A stretch of DNA of 64,000 nt from Pseudoalteromonas sp. OOF1S-7 (lineage in GTDB: Bacteria; Pseudomonadota; Gammaproteobacteria; Enterobacterales; Alteromonadaceae). A program made the position numbers and the translations under genes. Below the pieces are notes generated by a model. That model was not told the DNA's origin, ran no database searches, and saw only the letters and a program-made list of their open reading frames with translations. Of this stretch, positions 6,333 to 15,506 are shown piece after piece. The stretch's first letter is position 1. Every line of letters begins with the position of its first letter. The stretch covers positions 62,001-126,000 of the forward strand of contig NZ_JAKRFZ010000013.1 in assembly GCF_022347765.1 (NCBI RefSeq), given 5' to 3'.

Positions 6333-7385
6333 ATGGCAAAACGCAAAAAACTCAGTAAGGGCCAGTCCAGACGGATCAGTGCCAACCATCAAAAACGCTT
6401 GCATAAAGCGAAACAACAGTCCGACACGCAGGTGACTTGGCAAACCGATAACCTGGGCCCCACAGAACCCGCTGTGGTGATCAGTCGCTTTGGCCAGCAC
6501 GCCGATGTCGAGTGCGAAAATGGCGATGTACTGCGCTGTAATATTCGCCGTACCGTCACCAGCTTAGTGTGCGGTGACGAAGTGATTTTCCGTCGCGCCA
6601 AAGTCAGTGAAGGCGATCTGGCCGGTGTGATAGAAGCCGTCGAGCCTCGCCGCTCTCAGCTCACCCGTCCAGATTTTTACGACGGTGTGAAAGTGGTGGC
6701 AGCCAATATTGACCAAATTTTAATGGTATCCGCAGTAGTGCCTGAATTTACCCCACAGATCATTGACCGCTATCTGGTCGCCTGCGAAGACATGGGTATT
6801 GAGCCAATTCTGTTGCTCAATAAAATCGATCTACTCGATGACGAAGGCCTCGACTATGTCGATGAAGTGCTGGATATCTATCGCGAGTTAGACTACCGCG
6901 TCGTGCTGGTGAGCAACAAGACTGGCGAAGGAATTGATGAGCTCAAATCCCTGCTGGCAGACAAGAACAACATCTTTGTTGGCCAATCCGGCGTGGGTAA
7001 ATCCACTTTAGTGAACACCGTCCTGCCCGATGCCGCCATCCTGACGCAGGAAGTCTCTGAGAACAGTGGTCTGGGTCAGCACACCACCACGGTTTCTAAA
7101 CTACATCACCTGCCCAGTGGCGGTAACCTGATTGACAGCCCGGGGATCCGTGAATTCGGCCTGTGGCATCTTGAAGTAGAGCGAGTGACCTGGTGCTTTA
7201 AAGAGTTTCGAGAGTTTATCGGCGGCTGCCGCTTTCGCGACTGCAAACACCTCAATGATCCGGGTTGCCTGATCCTGGAAGCCGTTGATGAGGGCAAAAT
7301 AAGCGAACTGCGCTTTGACAGCTATCATCGCATTCTGGAGTCCATGGCGGATGGCCGCGCAGGTGCGCGCGCGCCAAGAGTTTGA
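6333..7385 (+). CDS. rsgA: Small ribosomal subunit biogenesis GTPase RsgA
   Basis: A 350-residue circularly permuted GTPase. The basic N-terminal tail and OB-fold (to about 110) are followed by NKID (163-166, G4), GQSGVGKST (217-225, G1) and DSPG (268-271, G3), in the permuted order typical of the YjeQ/YlqF group. A C-terminal zinc site uses C299, C304, H306 and C312. RsgA checks late maturation of the 30S subunit. It is divergent from orn and followed 34 bases later by psd. Confidence 0.97.
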   Translation: MAKRKKLSKGQSRRISANHQKRLHKAKQQSDTQVTWQTDNLGPTEPAVVISRFGQHADVECENGDVLRCNIRRTVTSLVCGDEVIFRRAKVSEGDLAGVIEAVEPRRSQLTRPDFYDGVKVVAANIDQILMVSAVVPEFTPQIIDRYLVACEDMGIEPILLLNKIDLLDDEGLDYVDEVLDIYRELDYRVVLVSNKTGEGIDELKSLLADKNNIFVGQSGVGKSTLVNTVLPDAAILTQEVSENSGLGQHTTTVSKLHHLPSGGNLIDSPGIREFGLWHLEVERVTWCFKEFREFIGGCRFRDCKHLNDPGCLILEAVDEGKISELRFDSYHRILESMADGRAGARAPRV

Positions 7386-7419
7386 TACTATCTTCAAAAT
7401 TTTTTCAGGAATAATAAAA

Positions 7420-8286
7420 GTGAACTTGGATAAACTAAAGATTGCCCTGCAATATGCTTTACCCAAACATGCCGTATCACGTTTGGTGGGAAAACTGGCC
7501 GCAGCCGAAGCGGGTGCACTGACAACCACCTTAATTAAACTGTTTATCAAACAGTACAAGATAGACATGAGTGAAGCCCTGCATGAAGATCCAGCTCACT
7601 ATAAAACCTTTAATGAATTCTTTACCCGCCCGTTGAAGCCGGGGATCCGCCCACTTGCCGAAGAAGCCAGCATTGTGGCTCACCCGGTCGACGGTGCCAT
7701 CAGCCAGTTAGGTGATGTAGTCGATGGTCAGATCATTCAGGCCAAAGGCCATGACTACAGCCTGCAAACCCTGCTGGGGGGCAAAGAATCCGACGTAGCA
7801 CCGTATCTGGGCGGTAAATTTGCCACCATTTATCTGGCACCCAAAGACTATCACCGTATTCATATGCCCCTTGATGGGACGCTGAAAAAGATGATCTACG
7901 TACCTGGCGATCTGTTCTCGGTAAACCCGCTGACTGCGCAAAACGTCCCGAATCTGTTTGCACGTAACGAGCGGGTTGTCGCTATCTTTGACACTGAGAT
8001 AGGTCCACTTGCGATGGTACTGGTGGGCGCCACCATAGTAGCCAGTATCGAAACCATCTGGGCCGGCACAGTCACGCCACCAGCCGGTAAAGACGTCTTC
8101 AGCTGGGATTATCCGGCAGAGGGCGACAACGCCGTTAAATTGAAAAAAGGCGACGAGATGGGCCGTTTTAAGCTAGGCTCGACGGTTATTTTGGCCTGGG
8201 GAGAAGATAAAGCCGACTTCCTGGCCAACCAATTACCAGAAACAGTTACCCGTATGGGCACCCCATTTGCGACCATCCGAGACTAG
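7420..8286 (+). CDS. psd: Phosphatidylserine decarboxylase proenzyme
   Basis: Converts phosphatidylserine to phosphatidylethanolamine at the inner membrane. The GTG start at 7420 gives 288 residues and has AGGA nine bases upstream; the frame is open further upstream, but there it overlaps rsgA out of frame and does not look like Psd. Family marks are HPVDG near the N-terminal third, KDYHRIHMP, and LGST near the C-terminus. Self-cleavage between Gly and Ser (S254) would leave a 35-residue alpha chain with the pyruvoyl cofactor. The orn/rsgA/psd neighbourhood is conserved in Gammaproteobacteria. Confidence 0.96.
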   Translation: MNLDKLKIALQYALPKHAVSRLVGKLAAAEAGALTTTLIKLFIKQYKIDMSEALHEDPAHYKTFNEFFTRPLKPGIRPLAEEASIVAHPVDGAISQLGDVVDGQIIQAKGHDYSLQTLLGGKESDVAPYLGGKFATIYLAPKDYHRIHMPLDGTLKKMIYVPGDLFSVNPLTAQNVPNLFARNERVVAIFDTEIGPLAMVLVGATIVASIETIWAGTVTPPAGKDVFSWDYPAEGDNAVKLKKGDEMGRFKLGSTVILAWGEDKADFLANQLPETVTRMGTPFATIRD

Positions 8287-8301
8287 CCGGATCACGCGCT
8301 C

Positions 8302-8329
8302 AAAAAAGCCCGCAGATGCGGGCTTTTTT
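8302..8329. terminator. Bidirectional terminator between psd and thiF
   Basis: GCCCGC and GCGGGC arms around AGAT, with A-tract and T-tract flanks that make it work on both strands. It serves the convergent psd and thiamine operons. Confidence 0.9.
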
Positions 8330-8343
8330 AATCGTCCGTGGCA

Positions 8344-9096
8344 TTAGCCACACACATCACATGCCGCATCCCTTTCCAGCGTAAACTGCCTTTGCTGCAA
8401 GCTCAAAGCATCGACCACGATCATTTCACTGTGTTTATCAGGCACATCAGAGATAATTAAACTGACTGCCTTCATCGCCTGCATAGAGCCGATAATGCCC
8501 AATAACGGGCTCACCACACCTGCGTTCTGACAATTCAATACCGGTTGCGCCGACGACTTTGGAAAAATGCAGTGATAACAGGGCGAGGACGCCCTGAAAT
8601 CAAAGGCCATAAACTGGCCCTGAGTGCCCAGCGCGGCACCCGAAATCAGGACCTTACGGTGTTGTACACAATACTGGTTGAGCAAATAGCGCGTGGCGAA
8701 GTTGTCGCTGCAATCCAGGATCCAGTCACTGTCTTGCAATATGCTGTCTATATTGCTGTTGTCGAGCTTCACAGGCTGTGGGATCAGTGAGATTTGGTTA
8801 TTCAGGCTCGCTAAAACCTTACCCGCGGCTTTCGCTTTTGGCTGGCCAATGTGACTGACCTTATACAAAATTTGCCTTTGCAAATTAGACAGCTCAACCG
8901 CATCATCATCACAAAAAGTCAGCTGCCCGACTCCACTTGCCGCCAGATAAAACAGCGCAGGGCTGCCCAGACCCCCACAACCAACCACGGCCACCCGCGC
9001 TTGTTTTAGGCGCAGCTGACCGGCTTCCGACACTTCGTTGAGCAGTAAATGGCGGCTGTACCTCAGTCGCTCTTTGTCACTGAGATCTGTACTCAT
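8344..9096 (-). CDS. thiF: Sulfur carrier protein ThiS adenylyltransferase ThiF
   Basis: A 250-residue E1-like enzyme. RYSRHLLL at the start and VAVVGCGGLGSPALFYLAASGVG is the ATP-binding Rossmann motif of the ThiF/MoeB family; CYHC and CDVC are the two zinc-binding CxxC pairs, and a Cys in PVLNCQNAG lies where the catalytic loop is expected. ThiF adenylates the C-terminal Gly of ThiS so sulfur can be loaded for thiazole synthesis. It is the last gene of the thiamine operon and overlaps thiDE by four bases. MoeB is the alternative by sequence alone; the operon decides for ThiF. Confidence 0.93.
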   Translation of the reverse strand: MSTDLSDKERLRYSRHLLLNEVSEAGQLRLKQARVAVVGCGGLGSPALFYLAASGVGQLTFCDDDAVELSNLQRQILYKVSHIGQPKAKAAGKVLASLNNQISLIPQPVKLDNSNIDSILQDSDWILDCSDNFATRYLLNQYCVQHRKVLISGAALGTQGQFMAFDFRASSPCYHCIFPKSSAQPVLNCQNAGVVSPLLGIIGSMQAMKAVSLIISDVPDKHSEMIVVDALSLQQRQFTLERDAACDVCG

Positions 9097-10613
9097 GACT
9101 CGCCAGTGGCCCGTTTCAGGTCAATGATTGCCTGTTTATAATCCGCCGCCTCGGTGATGGCACGCACCACCGCCACACTGCCAACTCCGGTGGCGGCAAC
9201 CTGAGGTGCCCGGGTCAGGTCAATGCCCCCAATGGCCACGGTGGGATAGCTTTCACGCATCAGAGGTACAAAGTGTCTAAGCTTTTCAAGCCCCTGGATC
9301 TGTCCGGTCATGTCCTTAGTGGTCGTCGGGTAAATCGCGCCAAACGCCAGGTAGCTGGGCCGATAGTTGTGGGCTCGCAGCATTTCATAAAACCCATGCG
9401 TGGACACCCCCAAACGCAGTCCCGCCTGCTGAATGGCAACCAGATTCGCCGAACCCAGATCTTCCTGACCAAGGTGCACCCCATAGGCGCCATGGCGAAT
9501 GGCCAGCTCCCAGTGGTCGTTAATAAAGACCCGGCCCTGATATTTTTCGCCCAGGGTGATAGCACACTGTATGTCTTCTTCCAGGGTCGCGTGATCAGCC
9601 TGTTTAATTCTGAGTTGCACCGTTTTCACGCCTTCCGCCAGACACTTTTCAACCCAGTCTACCGAGTCAACGACGGCATAAAGCTCCAGTTCTTCTCCGA
9701 TGGGCGCAAACCCGGCGGCAAAGTTAAACTCTTCGCTAAGTGCAAATTCCAGTTCATCACCGAGCCAGCTGCCTGGCTCTATCACCTGAGGAAAGTCCGA
9801 GATATTCTCAGGAAATCCAGCATGTGCCAGGGGACCCCTGCCCTCACCAAAGCGCTGCGCTAATTTCAGCCCCTGATTGATATAAGCTTTGGCCAGAATA
9901 AAGGCATCTTTGATCGGGTAGCCTTTGGCCAGGCAAGCCGCAACAGAAGAGGCGAAGCTACATCCGGTACCATGACTGTGCGGCGTTTGTATCGCCTCAT
10001 TGCCAAGCCAATACTCTTCGCCTTCACTCCAGCAATAATCGATGCAATAACCACTGGGATAATCCCAGTGACCCCCTTTAATGATCACCGATTTGACGCC
10101 AAATTCGCGCAGCTTACGGGCAGCGTCCCTGACGGCATCCGGACCAATCAGATATACGCCAGTGAGCACTTGCGTCTCCTGTGTATTGGGCGTGATAACA
10201 TCAACCAGAGGTAACAGGTACTTTTTCAGCGCATCCAGGGTATCTTCTTCGGTCAGCGCATCGCCACTGGATGCAATGGCAACCGGGTCGAACACAATCA
10301 CAGGGGGATTGTCCCAGCGACTCTTGTATTGCGCCAGATGTTCTGCCACCAGCTGGATCTGTGTGCTGTTGGCCAGCATGCCAATTTTAATCACGGTTGC
10401 TTTTAAATCGGCTTCGAGTGCCAGCAGCTGAGATTCCAGCACTTCACTCGAGACCGCATTGATCTCTTCAACCGCCAAACTATTTTGCGCCGTCAGCGCG
10501 GTTATGGCTGTGCAGGTTTGCACACCAAAACTGTGCATTGCTTTGACATCCGCTTGCACTCCGGCGCCGCCGCCCGAATCCGACCCGGCAATGGTCCATA
10601 CCAGTTCAGCCAC
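9093..10613 (-). CDS. thiDE: Bifunctional HMP-phosphate kinase / thiamine phosphate synthase (ThiD-ThiE fusion)
   Basis: A 506-residue fusion. Residues 1 to about 270 are ThiD: WTIAGSDSGGGAGVQAD at the N-terminus and GTGCSFASSVAA near the end are the substrate and anion-hole motifs of the ribokinase-like HMP kinases. Residues from about 310 are ThiE: VQLRIKQ, VFINDHWELA, GVHLGQEDL, GLRLGVSTH and AIGGI are signature stretches of thiamine phosphate synthase. The protein phosphorylates HMP-P to HMP-PP and joins it to the thiazole, yielding thiamine phosphate. The fusion channels pyrimidine from ThiC to the coupling step. It lies between thiG and thiF. Confidence 0.96.
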   Translation of the reverse strand: MAELVWTIAGSDSGGGAGVQADVKAMHSFGVQTCTAITALTAQNSLAVEEINAVSSEVLESQLLALEADLKATVIKIGMLANSTQIQLVAEHLAQYKSRWDNPPVIVFDPVAIASSGDALTEEDTLDALKKYLLPLVDVITPNTQETQVLTGVYLIGPDAVRDAARKLREFGVKSVIIKGGHWDYPSGYCIDYCWSEGEEYWLGNEAIQTPHSHGTGCSFASSVAACLAKGYPIKDAFILAKAYINQGLKLAQRFGEGRGPLAHAGFPENISDFPQVIEPGSWLGDELEFALSEEFNFAAGFAPIGEELELYAVVDSVDWVEKCLAEGVKTVQLRIKQADHATLEEDIQCAITLGEKYQGRVFINDHWELAIRHGAYGVHLGQEDLGSANLVAIQQAGLRLGVSTHGFYEMLRAHNYRPSYLAFGAIYPTTTKDMTGQIQGLEKLRHFVPLMRESYPTVAIGGIDLTRAPQVAATGVGSVAVVRAITEAADYKQAIIDLKRATGES

Positions 10614-10696
10614 AATTACTCCTACTTACTCTGTTGAATATGGCGCATGATTAAGTACTTTGCGCCACAAAGGCTTAGCGACACTATAGCGCGTGT

Positions 10697-11491
10697 TTAA
10701 TTCTGATGCCAAAAGGGCATCCCCATCGTCGGGGTGGAAGGCGCTGCGACTTCTTTCTCCGGCATGGCCTGCGCTACATAGGCAGCACGCCCGGCAACCA
10801 CCGCATGATTAAAAGCACTGGCCATGGTCACCGGACAGCCAGCACCGGCAATGGCAGAATTCAGCAACACGGCATCGTAGCCAAGCTCCAGGGCCTGTGC
10901 GGCATGCGAGGGTAAGCCGAGTCCCGCGTCAACAATCAGAGTGTGGTCAGGCAAACGCTCACGAATGGTTTTCAGATTATAAGGATTAAGTAACCCTTTT
11001 CCGGTGCCAATGGGGGCACCCCAGGGCATCAGTACTTCGCAGCCCAGATCCGCCAGGCGCTGACACACCACTAAATCATCGGTGCAATATGGCAGCACTT
11101 TAAACCCTTGCTTTATCAGAATTTCGGTGGCTTCCAGCAGGGCAATCGGGTCGGGCTGTAAATTGTATTCATCGCCAATCAGTTCCAGCTTGATCCAGTC
11201 AGTCGTAAACACTTCCCGGCACATTTGCGCCAGTGTCACCACTTCTTTAACACTGTGACACCCGGCGGTATTAGGTAACACCCGCAATCCGGTATCCTTG
11301 ATCAGTTGCCAGAAGTCACCTCCAGCCGACACGGAGTTCTGGCGTCGCAGTGACACAGTGACGATTTGCGCCTGCGAGGCGACCAGGCTTTGCTGCATAA
11401 TCTCCGGCGAGGGGTAAAGTGCTGAGCCTATCAGTAAGCGGCTGTCGAACTGCTCACCATAAATGCTTAACGGTGTATCACTGTGCATCAT
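10697..11491 (-). CDS. thiG: Thiazole synthase ThiG
   Basis: A 264-residue TIM barrel. The active-site Lys is in WIKLELIGD; PWGAPIGTGKGLLNP and VDAGLGLPSHAAQALELG are conserved phosphate and product-binding segments; the tail LLNSAIAGAGCPVTMA is typical. ThiG condenses DXP, dehydroglycine and ThiS thiocarboxylate to the thiazole. The start codon shares one base with the thiS stop (TAATG), so the two are coupled. A second ATG two codons in (11488) is possible. Confidence 0.97.
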   Translation of the reverse strand: MMHSDTPLSIYGEQFDSRLLIGSALYPSPEIMQQSLVASQAQIVTVSLRRQNSVSAGGDFWQLIKDTGLRVLPNTAGCHSVKEVVTLAQMCREVFTTDWIKLELIGDEYNLQPDPIALLEATEILIKQGFKVLPYCTDDLVVCQRLADLGCEVLMPWGAPIGTGKGLLNPYNLKTIRERLPDHTLIVDAGLGLPSHAAQALELGYDAVLLNSAIAGAGCPVTMASAFNHAVVAGRAAYVAQAMPEKEVAAPSTPTMGMPFWHQN

Positions 11492-11688
11492 TAGCCTCCC
11501 TGAATAGGCGATAGCAACTCGATGCTGTCACCCTCTTGCAGTCGCTGCTCCGCTAACGTGCTGCGCGGCACAAATTGCCCGTTCAGCGCTACCGCAAAAG
11601 GCGCCTTTGCCCCTTGTGCTTCAATCACCTCCAGTAAAGACTGTGGCTGCGACAGCGTGAGCGCCTGACCATTGTAACTTATATTCAT
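11491..11688 (-). CDS. thiS: Sulfur carrier protein ThiS
   Basis: A 65-residue ubiquitin-like protein ending in the required Gly-Gly (SPIQGG), which ThiF adenylates. MNISYNGQAL, FAVALNGQFVPR and LQEGDSIELLSPIQGG follow the ThiS pattern. It overlaps thiO by four bases and thiG by one. Confidence 0.96.
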   Translation of the reverse strand: MNISYNGQALTLSQPQSLLEVIEAQGAKAPFAVALNGQFVPRSTLAEQRLQEGDSIELLSPIQGG

Positions 11689-12704
11689 AATACCCCTTGT
11701 TGTAACGCGTGTTGCACCACCATTGGTGCCAGCAAAAACCCATGCCGATACAGACCGTTAATGCGGATCACATTATCAGTGACACTAATATGCGGGCGAT
11801 TATCTTTATACGCCGGGCGCAAACCTGCGCGCAGCGACATCACCCGCCCCTCAGCAAAGCCACTGTGTACCGTATAGGCGGCCGACAGCAGCTCCAGTGT
11901 CGAGCGGACTGTGATATCGCCCCGATCCTGAGATTCAATTTCGGTCGCACCGATGACAAACTCGTGATTTGGTTTAGGCGCGATGTAGAGTGGGTAACGC
12001 GGATGCATCAGACGCACCGGGCGCTGCAAACTCACCTCAGGCGCGTAGATGCGGGCAACCTCACCACGCACCCCACGCAGCCCGGGGCTGTCGTCTTTGG
12101 CATCCAGCCCACGGCAGTCAATGATCCAGTCAAACGCTTCACCATTGACTCGCCCTTGTGCGATGTGTGCCTCTGCCCCTTCATGAAAGCGCACGCCCCT
12201 GTTTTTTAGGGTGCTAAGGCTGGCAGCAAAGAATGCCAGATTATCGAGCTGACCCTCACAGGGTAAATACAACCCCTGATGAAAGCGGCCAGCCAGTTCA
12301 GGCTCCAGCGCACCAATGCCGCGACCATCCAGGCTTTGCGCCTGATGGCCAGCCAGGGGCTTAAGGCGACGCTGAAAACTCAGCAAATCGCCTCTGTCTT
12401 GCTGGTGCGCGACGATCACTGTGCCCTGCTGCTGAAAAAACACCGGTGCATCGAGCTTGGCCAGCAACTCGGGCCACAAGGTCATGGCATGCAACCCCTG
12501 CTCAGCCAGATCTTGTTCACAGATCACGGATTCCGCCATCGGGGCGAGCATCGCGGCGGCCAAAGTGCCGACACTGGCAGGCGCCGCGACCAGATCGCGC
12601 TCAAATACGCTCAGCTGATACTGCTCTGCCAGCATCAGGGCAGCAACCCGCCCTGTCAGGCCAAAGCCGACAATAGCAACGCGTGGTTTGTTTGTCTGGG
12701 ACAT
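11685..12704 (-). CDS. thiO: Glycine oxidase-type FAD enzyme ThiO
   Basis: A 339-residue DAO-family flavoenzyme. VAIVGFGLTGRVAALMLAEQYQLSVFERD is the N-terminal FAD-binding motif; GLRPAYKDNRPHI and NGLYRHGFLLAP near the C-terminus are conserved in ThiO. It oxidises glycine with oxygen to the imine needed by ThiG. It occupies the place of the anaerobic, radical SAM tyrosine lyase ThiH found in the E. coli operon, so this operon makes thiazole by the aerobic route. It sits between thiC and thiS. Confidence 0.92.
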   Translation of the reverse strand: MSQTNKPRVAIVGFGLTGRVAALMLAEQYQLSVFERDLVAAPASVGTLAAAMLAPMAESVICEQDLAEQGLHAMTLWPELLAKLDAPVFFQQQGTVIVAHQQDRGDLLSFQRRLKPLAGHQAQSLDGRGIGALEPELAGRFHQGLYLPCEGQLDNLAFFAASLSTLKNRGVRFHEGAEAHIAQGRVNGEAFDWIIDCRGLDAKDDSPGLRGVRGEVARIYAPEVSLQRPVRLMHPRYPLYIAPKPNHEFVIGATEIESQDRGDITVRSTLELLSAAYTVHSGFAEGRVMSLRAGLRPAYKDNRPHISVTDNVIRINGLYRHGFLLAPMVVQHALQQGVL

Positions 12705-12744
12705 CTTGCCTCCATACGGGCCCGAAAGGACCCGCTACCCTAAA

Positions 12745-14697
12745 TCACAGCGCTTTGTGGTAAAGCTCCGACCCCGTCTCTTTGAACTCGCGTGATTTAT
12801 TTTTCATTTCGGCTTCCACATCAATCATTTTGATGGCAATGGCTTCGCCGGCATTATTTGGATCTATGCCCTCGGCCTCGAGCTGCTTGGCATAGTCGCG
12901 CACATCCTGGGTGATCTTCATAGAGCAGAACTTAGGACCACACATAGAGCAGAAGTGTGCCACTTTACCCGACTCCTGAGGCAGTGTTTCGTCGTGATAA
13001 GACAATGCCCGCTCCGGGTCCAGACTCAGATTGAACTGATCGTGCCAGCGGAACTCAAAACGCGCTTTAGACAGGGCATTATCACGAATTTGTGCGCCCG
13101 GATGACCTTTGGCCAGATCCGCCGCGTGCGCCGCAATCTTGTAGGTGATCAGGCCCTCTTTGACGTCTTCTTTGTTTGGCAGACCCAGATGCTCTTTTGG
13201 TGTGACGTAACACAACATGGCGGTACCGTACCAGGCGATCTGCGCAGCACCAATCCCGGAGGTGAAGTGATCGTAGCCCGGTGCAATGTCTGTGGTCAGC
13301 GGGCCAAGGGTATAGAAAGGGGCTTCATGACAGTGCTTTAATTGCTCATCCATGTTTTCTTTGATCAGGTGCATAGGCACATGCCCTGGCCCTTCAATAA
13401 ATACTTGTACGTCATGTTTCCAGGCAATCGTGGTCAGCTCACCTAAGGTACGCAGCTCAGACAATTGCGCTTCGTCATTGGCATCGGCGATTGAACCCGG
13501 ACGCAGGCCATCACCCAGAGAGAAACAGACATCGTACTGCTTCATGATCTCACAGATGTCTTCAAAGTGGGTGTACAGGAAATTTTCTTTATGGTGCGCC
13601 AGACACCATTTGGCCATAATGGAGCCACCACGCGACACAATCCCCGTCACTCGCTTTGCCGTCATAGGCACGTAGCGTAACAGCACACCCGCGTGAATGG
13701 TGAAGTAGTCAACGCCCTGCTCGGCCTGCTCAATCAACGTATCGCGGAAAATTTCCCAGGTCAGATCTTCCGCCACACCGTTCACTTTTTCCAGCGCCTG
13801 ATAAATCGGCACCGTACCGATTGGCACCGGTGAGTTACGTACCACCCACTCACGGGTTTCGTGGATATATCGGCCTGTCGACAAGTCCATGACCGTATCC
13901 GCACCCCAGCGGGTTGACCACACCAGCTTCTCAACCTCTTCTTCAATCGAAGAAGTCACCGAGGAATTACCTATGTTGGCATTCACCTTCACCAGGAAGT
14001 TGCGGCCAACAATCATAGGCTCGGTTTCCGGGTGGTTGATGTTGTTTGGCAAGATAGCGCGGCCACGTGCAATTTCAGCACGGACAAATTCGGGGGTAAT
14101 AAAGTCTGGGATCTCAGCACCAAACGACTGGCCCTTGTGCTGCTGCGCCAGTAACTCTTCACGAATTTTCGCGCGGCCCATGTTTTCACGAATGGCGACG
14201 TATTCCATTTCCGGGGTCACAATACCACGACGCGCATAGTGCATTTGTGTCACATTTTGTCCGGGCTTAGCGCGGCGGATCTTAGGCAGGTTCTCAAAAC
14301 GAATATGGTCCAGCCCTTCGTCCGCCATACGCTGCTGAGAAAACTGCGAAGTGACCGACTCCAGCGCTTCGGTATCGTCGCGGTCTAAAATCCACTGCTC
14401 ACGGAATTTCGGCAAGCCTTTGCGCACATCCAGCTTAAAATCTGGATCGGTGTAAGGGCCTGAAGTGTCGTAGACGCGAACCGGTTCATTTTTCTCAAAG
14501 ATTGGCTCTTCTTCCGTCCCGCCAATAAAAGAATCACTCAAAGTGATTTCGCGCATGCCGACACGCACGCCTGCCTGCTCACCCTCAACATACACTTTCT
14601 CGGAATTTGGGAAAGGTTGTCCGGTAAGGTTATAGATAAAATCCGACGCGGCCTCGCGCGACTCACGACGTGATAACTTGCTACTGTTGTTTGACAT
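12745..14697 (-). CDS. thiC: Phosphomethylpyrimidine synthase ThiC
   Basis: Converts aminoimidazole ribotide to HMP-P by radical SAM chemistry. The ATG at 14697 gives 650 residues and has GAGG about seven bases upstream; a longer frame running up to 14763 enters the riboswitch region and is not expected to be used. Conserved stretches include MHYARRGIVTPEMEYVAIRE, NANIGNSSVTSS, TIHAGVLLRYVP and the C-terminal CSMCGPKFCSM, which holds the CxxCx4C [4Fe-4S] ligands. First gene of the thiamine operon, preceded by a TPP riboswitch. Confidence 0.97.
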   Translation of the reverse strand: MSNNSSKLSRRESREAASDFIYNLTGQPFPNSEKVYVEGEQAGVRVGMREITLSDSFIGGTEEEPIFEKNEPVRVYDTSGPYTDPDFKLDVRKGLPKFREQWILDRDDTEALESVTSQFSQQRMADEGLDHIRFENLPKIRRAKPGQNVTQMHYARRGIVTPEMEYVAIRENMGRAKIREELLAQQHKGQSFGAEIPDFITPEFVRAEIARGRAILPNNINHPETEPMIVGRNFLVKVNANIGNSSVTSSIEEEVEKLVWSTRWGADTVMDLSTGRYIHETREWVVRNSPVPIGTVPIYQALEKVNGVAEDLTWEIFRDTLIEQAEQGVDYFTIHAGVLLRYVPMTAKRVTGIVSRGGSIMAKWCLAHHKENFLYTHFEDICEIMKQYDVCFSLGDGLRPGSIADANDEAQLSELRTLGELTTIAWKHDVQVFIEGPGHVPMHLIKENMDEQLKHCHEAPFYTLGPLTTDIAPGYDHFTSGIGAAQIAWYGTAMLCYVTPKEHLGLPNKEDVKEGLITYKIAAHAADLAKGHPGAQIRDNALSKARFEFRWHDQFNLSLDPERALSYHDETLPQESGKVAHFCSMCGPKFCSMKITQDVRDYAKQLEAEGIDPNNAGEAIAIKMIDVEAEMKNKSREFKETGSELYHKAL

Positions 14698-14771
14698 GAC
14701 ATGCCTCATTGTTAAGTTAAGGTGTCTTGTCAGAACTCCGCAAAGGGAGCGAGAAGGGTCCAAACCAAACC

Positions 14772-14788
14772 CACAGCAAAGCGCTGTG
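14772..14788 (-). promoter_or_regulatory. Hairpin in riboswitch expression platform
   Basis: A perfect 6-bp CACAGC/GCTGTG hairpin followed by a U-rich GGGTTTGGTTTGG stretch lies between the TPP aptamer and thiC. A second hairpin (CATGTTG/CAACATG) lies between it and the aptamer. They are plausible parts of a transcription-terminating platform, but the switch pairing has not been resolved. Confidence 0.4.
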
Positions 14789-14873
14789 TGCTGATTTCAT
14801 TTAGTGGAGCATGTTGGCACAGGTACAACATGGCTGGCAACCTAGATATCTTACGATATACCAACTTAGGTAG

Positions 14874-14957
14874 CTTGTTCCCTACGCAGGCATTAACCTG
14901 ATCAGGTCCACGGATCCCGCAATACTGCGATCTCAGCCCAGATGGGCACTCCGACAA
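14874..14957 (-). promoter_or_regulatory. TPP (THI-element) riboswitch
   Basis: The minus strand carries the conserved aptamer parts in order: GGAGTGCC, GGGCTGAGATC, GACCTGATCAGGTTAATGCC and TGCGTAGGGAACA. These match the thi-box consensus closely. It lies about 180 bases upstream of the thiC start and should turn off the whole thiC-O-S-G-DE-F operon when TPP is plentiful. Confidence 0.96.
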
Positions 14958-14991
14958 GTAACGAACTGTGAAAAAGTGTACTGAATCGCGC

Positions 14992-15408
14992 CTAGTTAGT
15001 CAAAGGCTCTGCGTCCAGTGCTTTAAATTGCCAGGTTTGCTGGCCTTTAAGGTGTAACTTATTGTTCTGAATAGTAACAGTCACGCCCTGCTGTAGCATG
15101 TCCAGAAACTGCATCTCCCGCGCATCCAGCACATCACCGCAGGACTTTCGGGTCATCCCCAGCTGACTCAGCTTGAGGATCTCAGACGCCATGTTGCCCT
15201 CAGCAAAAAACCGATTACACCCAGCAAAACCAACCACCTGTAAGGCATCCAGAAACTCGATTTCTATCGGTGAGGCCTCTGTAACAAGATGACCATCAAC
15301 CTGAGCTAACTGCCAGTGAGAGTGCTTAAGCTGTTCCCTGGTTACCTTCCCTGTACTGGAACATGCCATTAATACGCACATCAGGCATAAAAGAATGGAA
15401 TTTTTCAT
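14992..15408 (-). CDS. META-domain (HslJ-like) lipoprotein
   Basis: A 138-residue protein with a lipoprotein signal peptide; the lipobox LMAC puts the acylated Cys at residue 16. The mature part matches the META/HslJ domain: HWQLAQVDG, IEIEFLD, VVGFAGCNRFFAE and LGMTRKSCGD, with two Cys that commonly form a disulfide. HslJ-type proteins are linked to heat and drug stress in other bacteria, but the molecular role is not known. It stands alone between the thiamine operon and a thioesterase gene. Confidence 0.82.
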   Translation of the reverse strand: MKNSILLCLMCVLMACSSTGKVTREQLKHSHWQLAQVDGHLVTEASPIEIEFLDALQVVGFAGCNRFFAEGNMASEILKLSQLGMTRKSCGDVLDAREMQFLDMLQQGVTVTIQNNKLHLKGQQTWQFKALDAEPLTN

Positions 15409-15460
15409 GGTAAACCAACCGCTTAAAATATGATTAATATTATAACGTCAGCCGGTGTGG

Positions 15461-15495
15461 AAAAGGCAGTAAAAATCTGTAATTTTCTGCCTTTT
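15461..15495 (-). terminator. Terminator after thioesterase gene
   Basis: AAAAGGCAG and CTGCCTTTT arms (9 bp) around a 17-base loop lie 12 bases past the thioesterase stop on the minus strand, ending in a short T run. Confidence 0.6.
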
Positions 15496-15506
15496 TAGTA
15501 AAAAAA

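Noticed and set aside
9273..9863. 196-codon plus-strand frame inside thiDE
   Set aside because: It lies opposite a well-conserved thiamine gene and has no RBS or family pattern; a shadow frame.
14730..14957. 75-codon frame on the minus strand
   Set aside because: It covers the TPP riboswitch, and its end overlaps the thiC leader; no RBS or family match.
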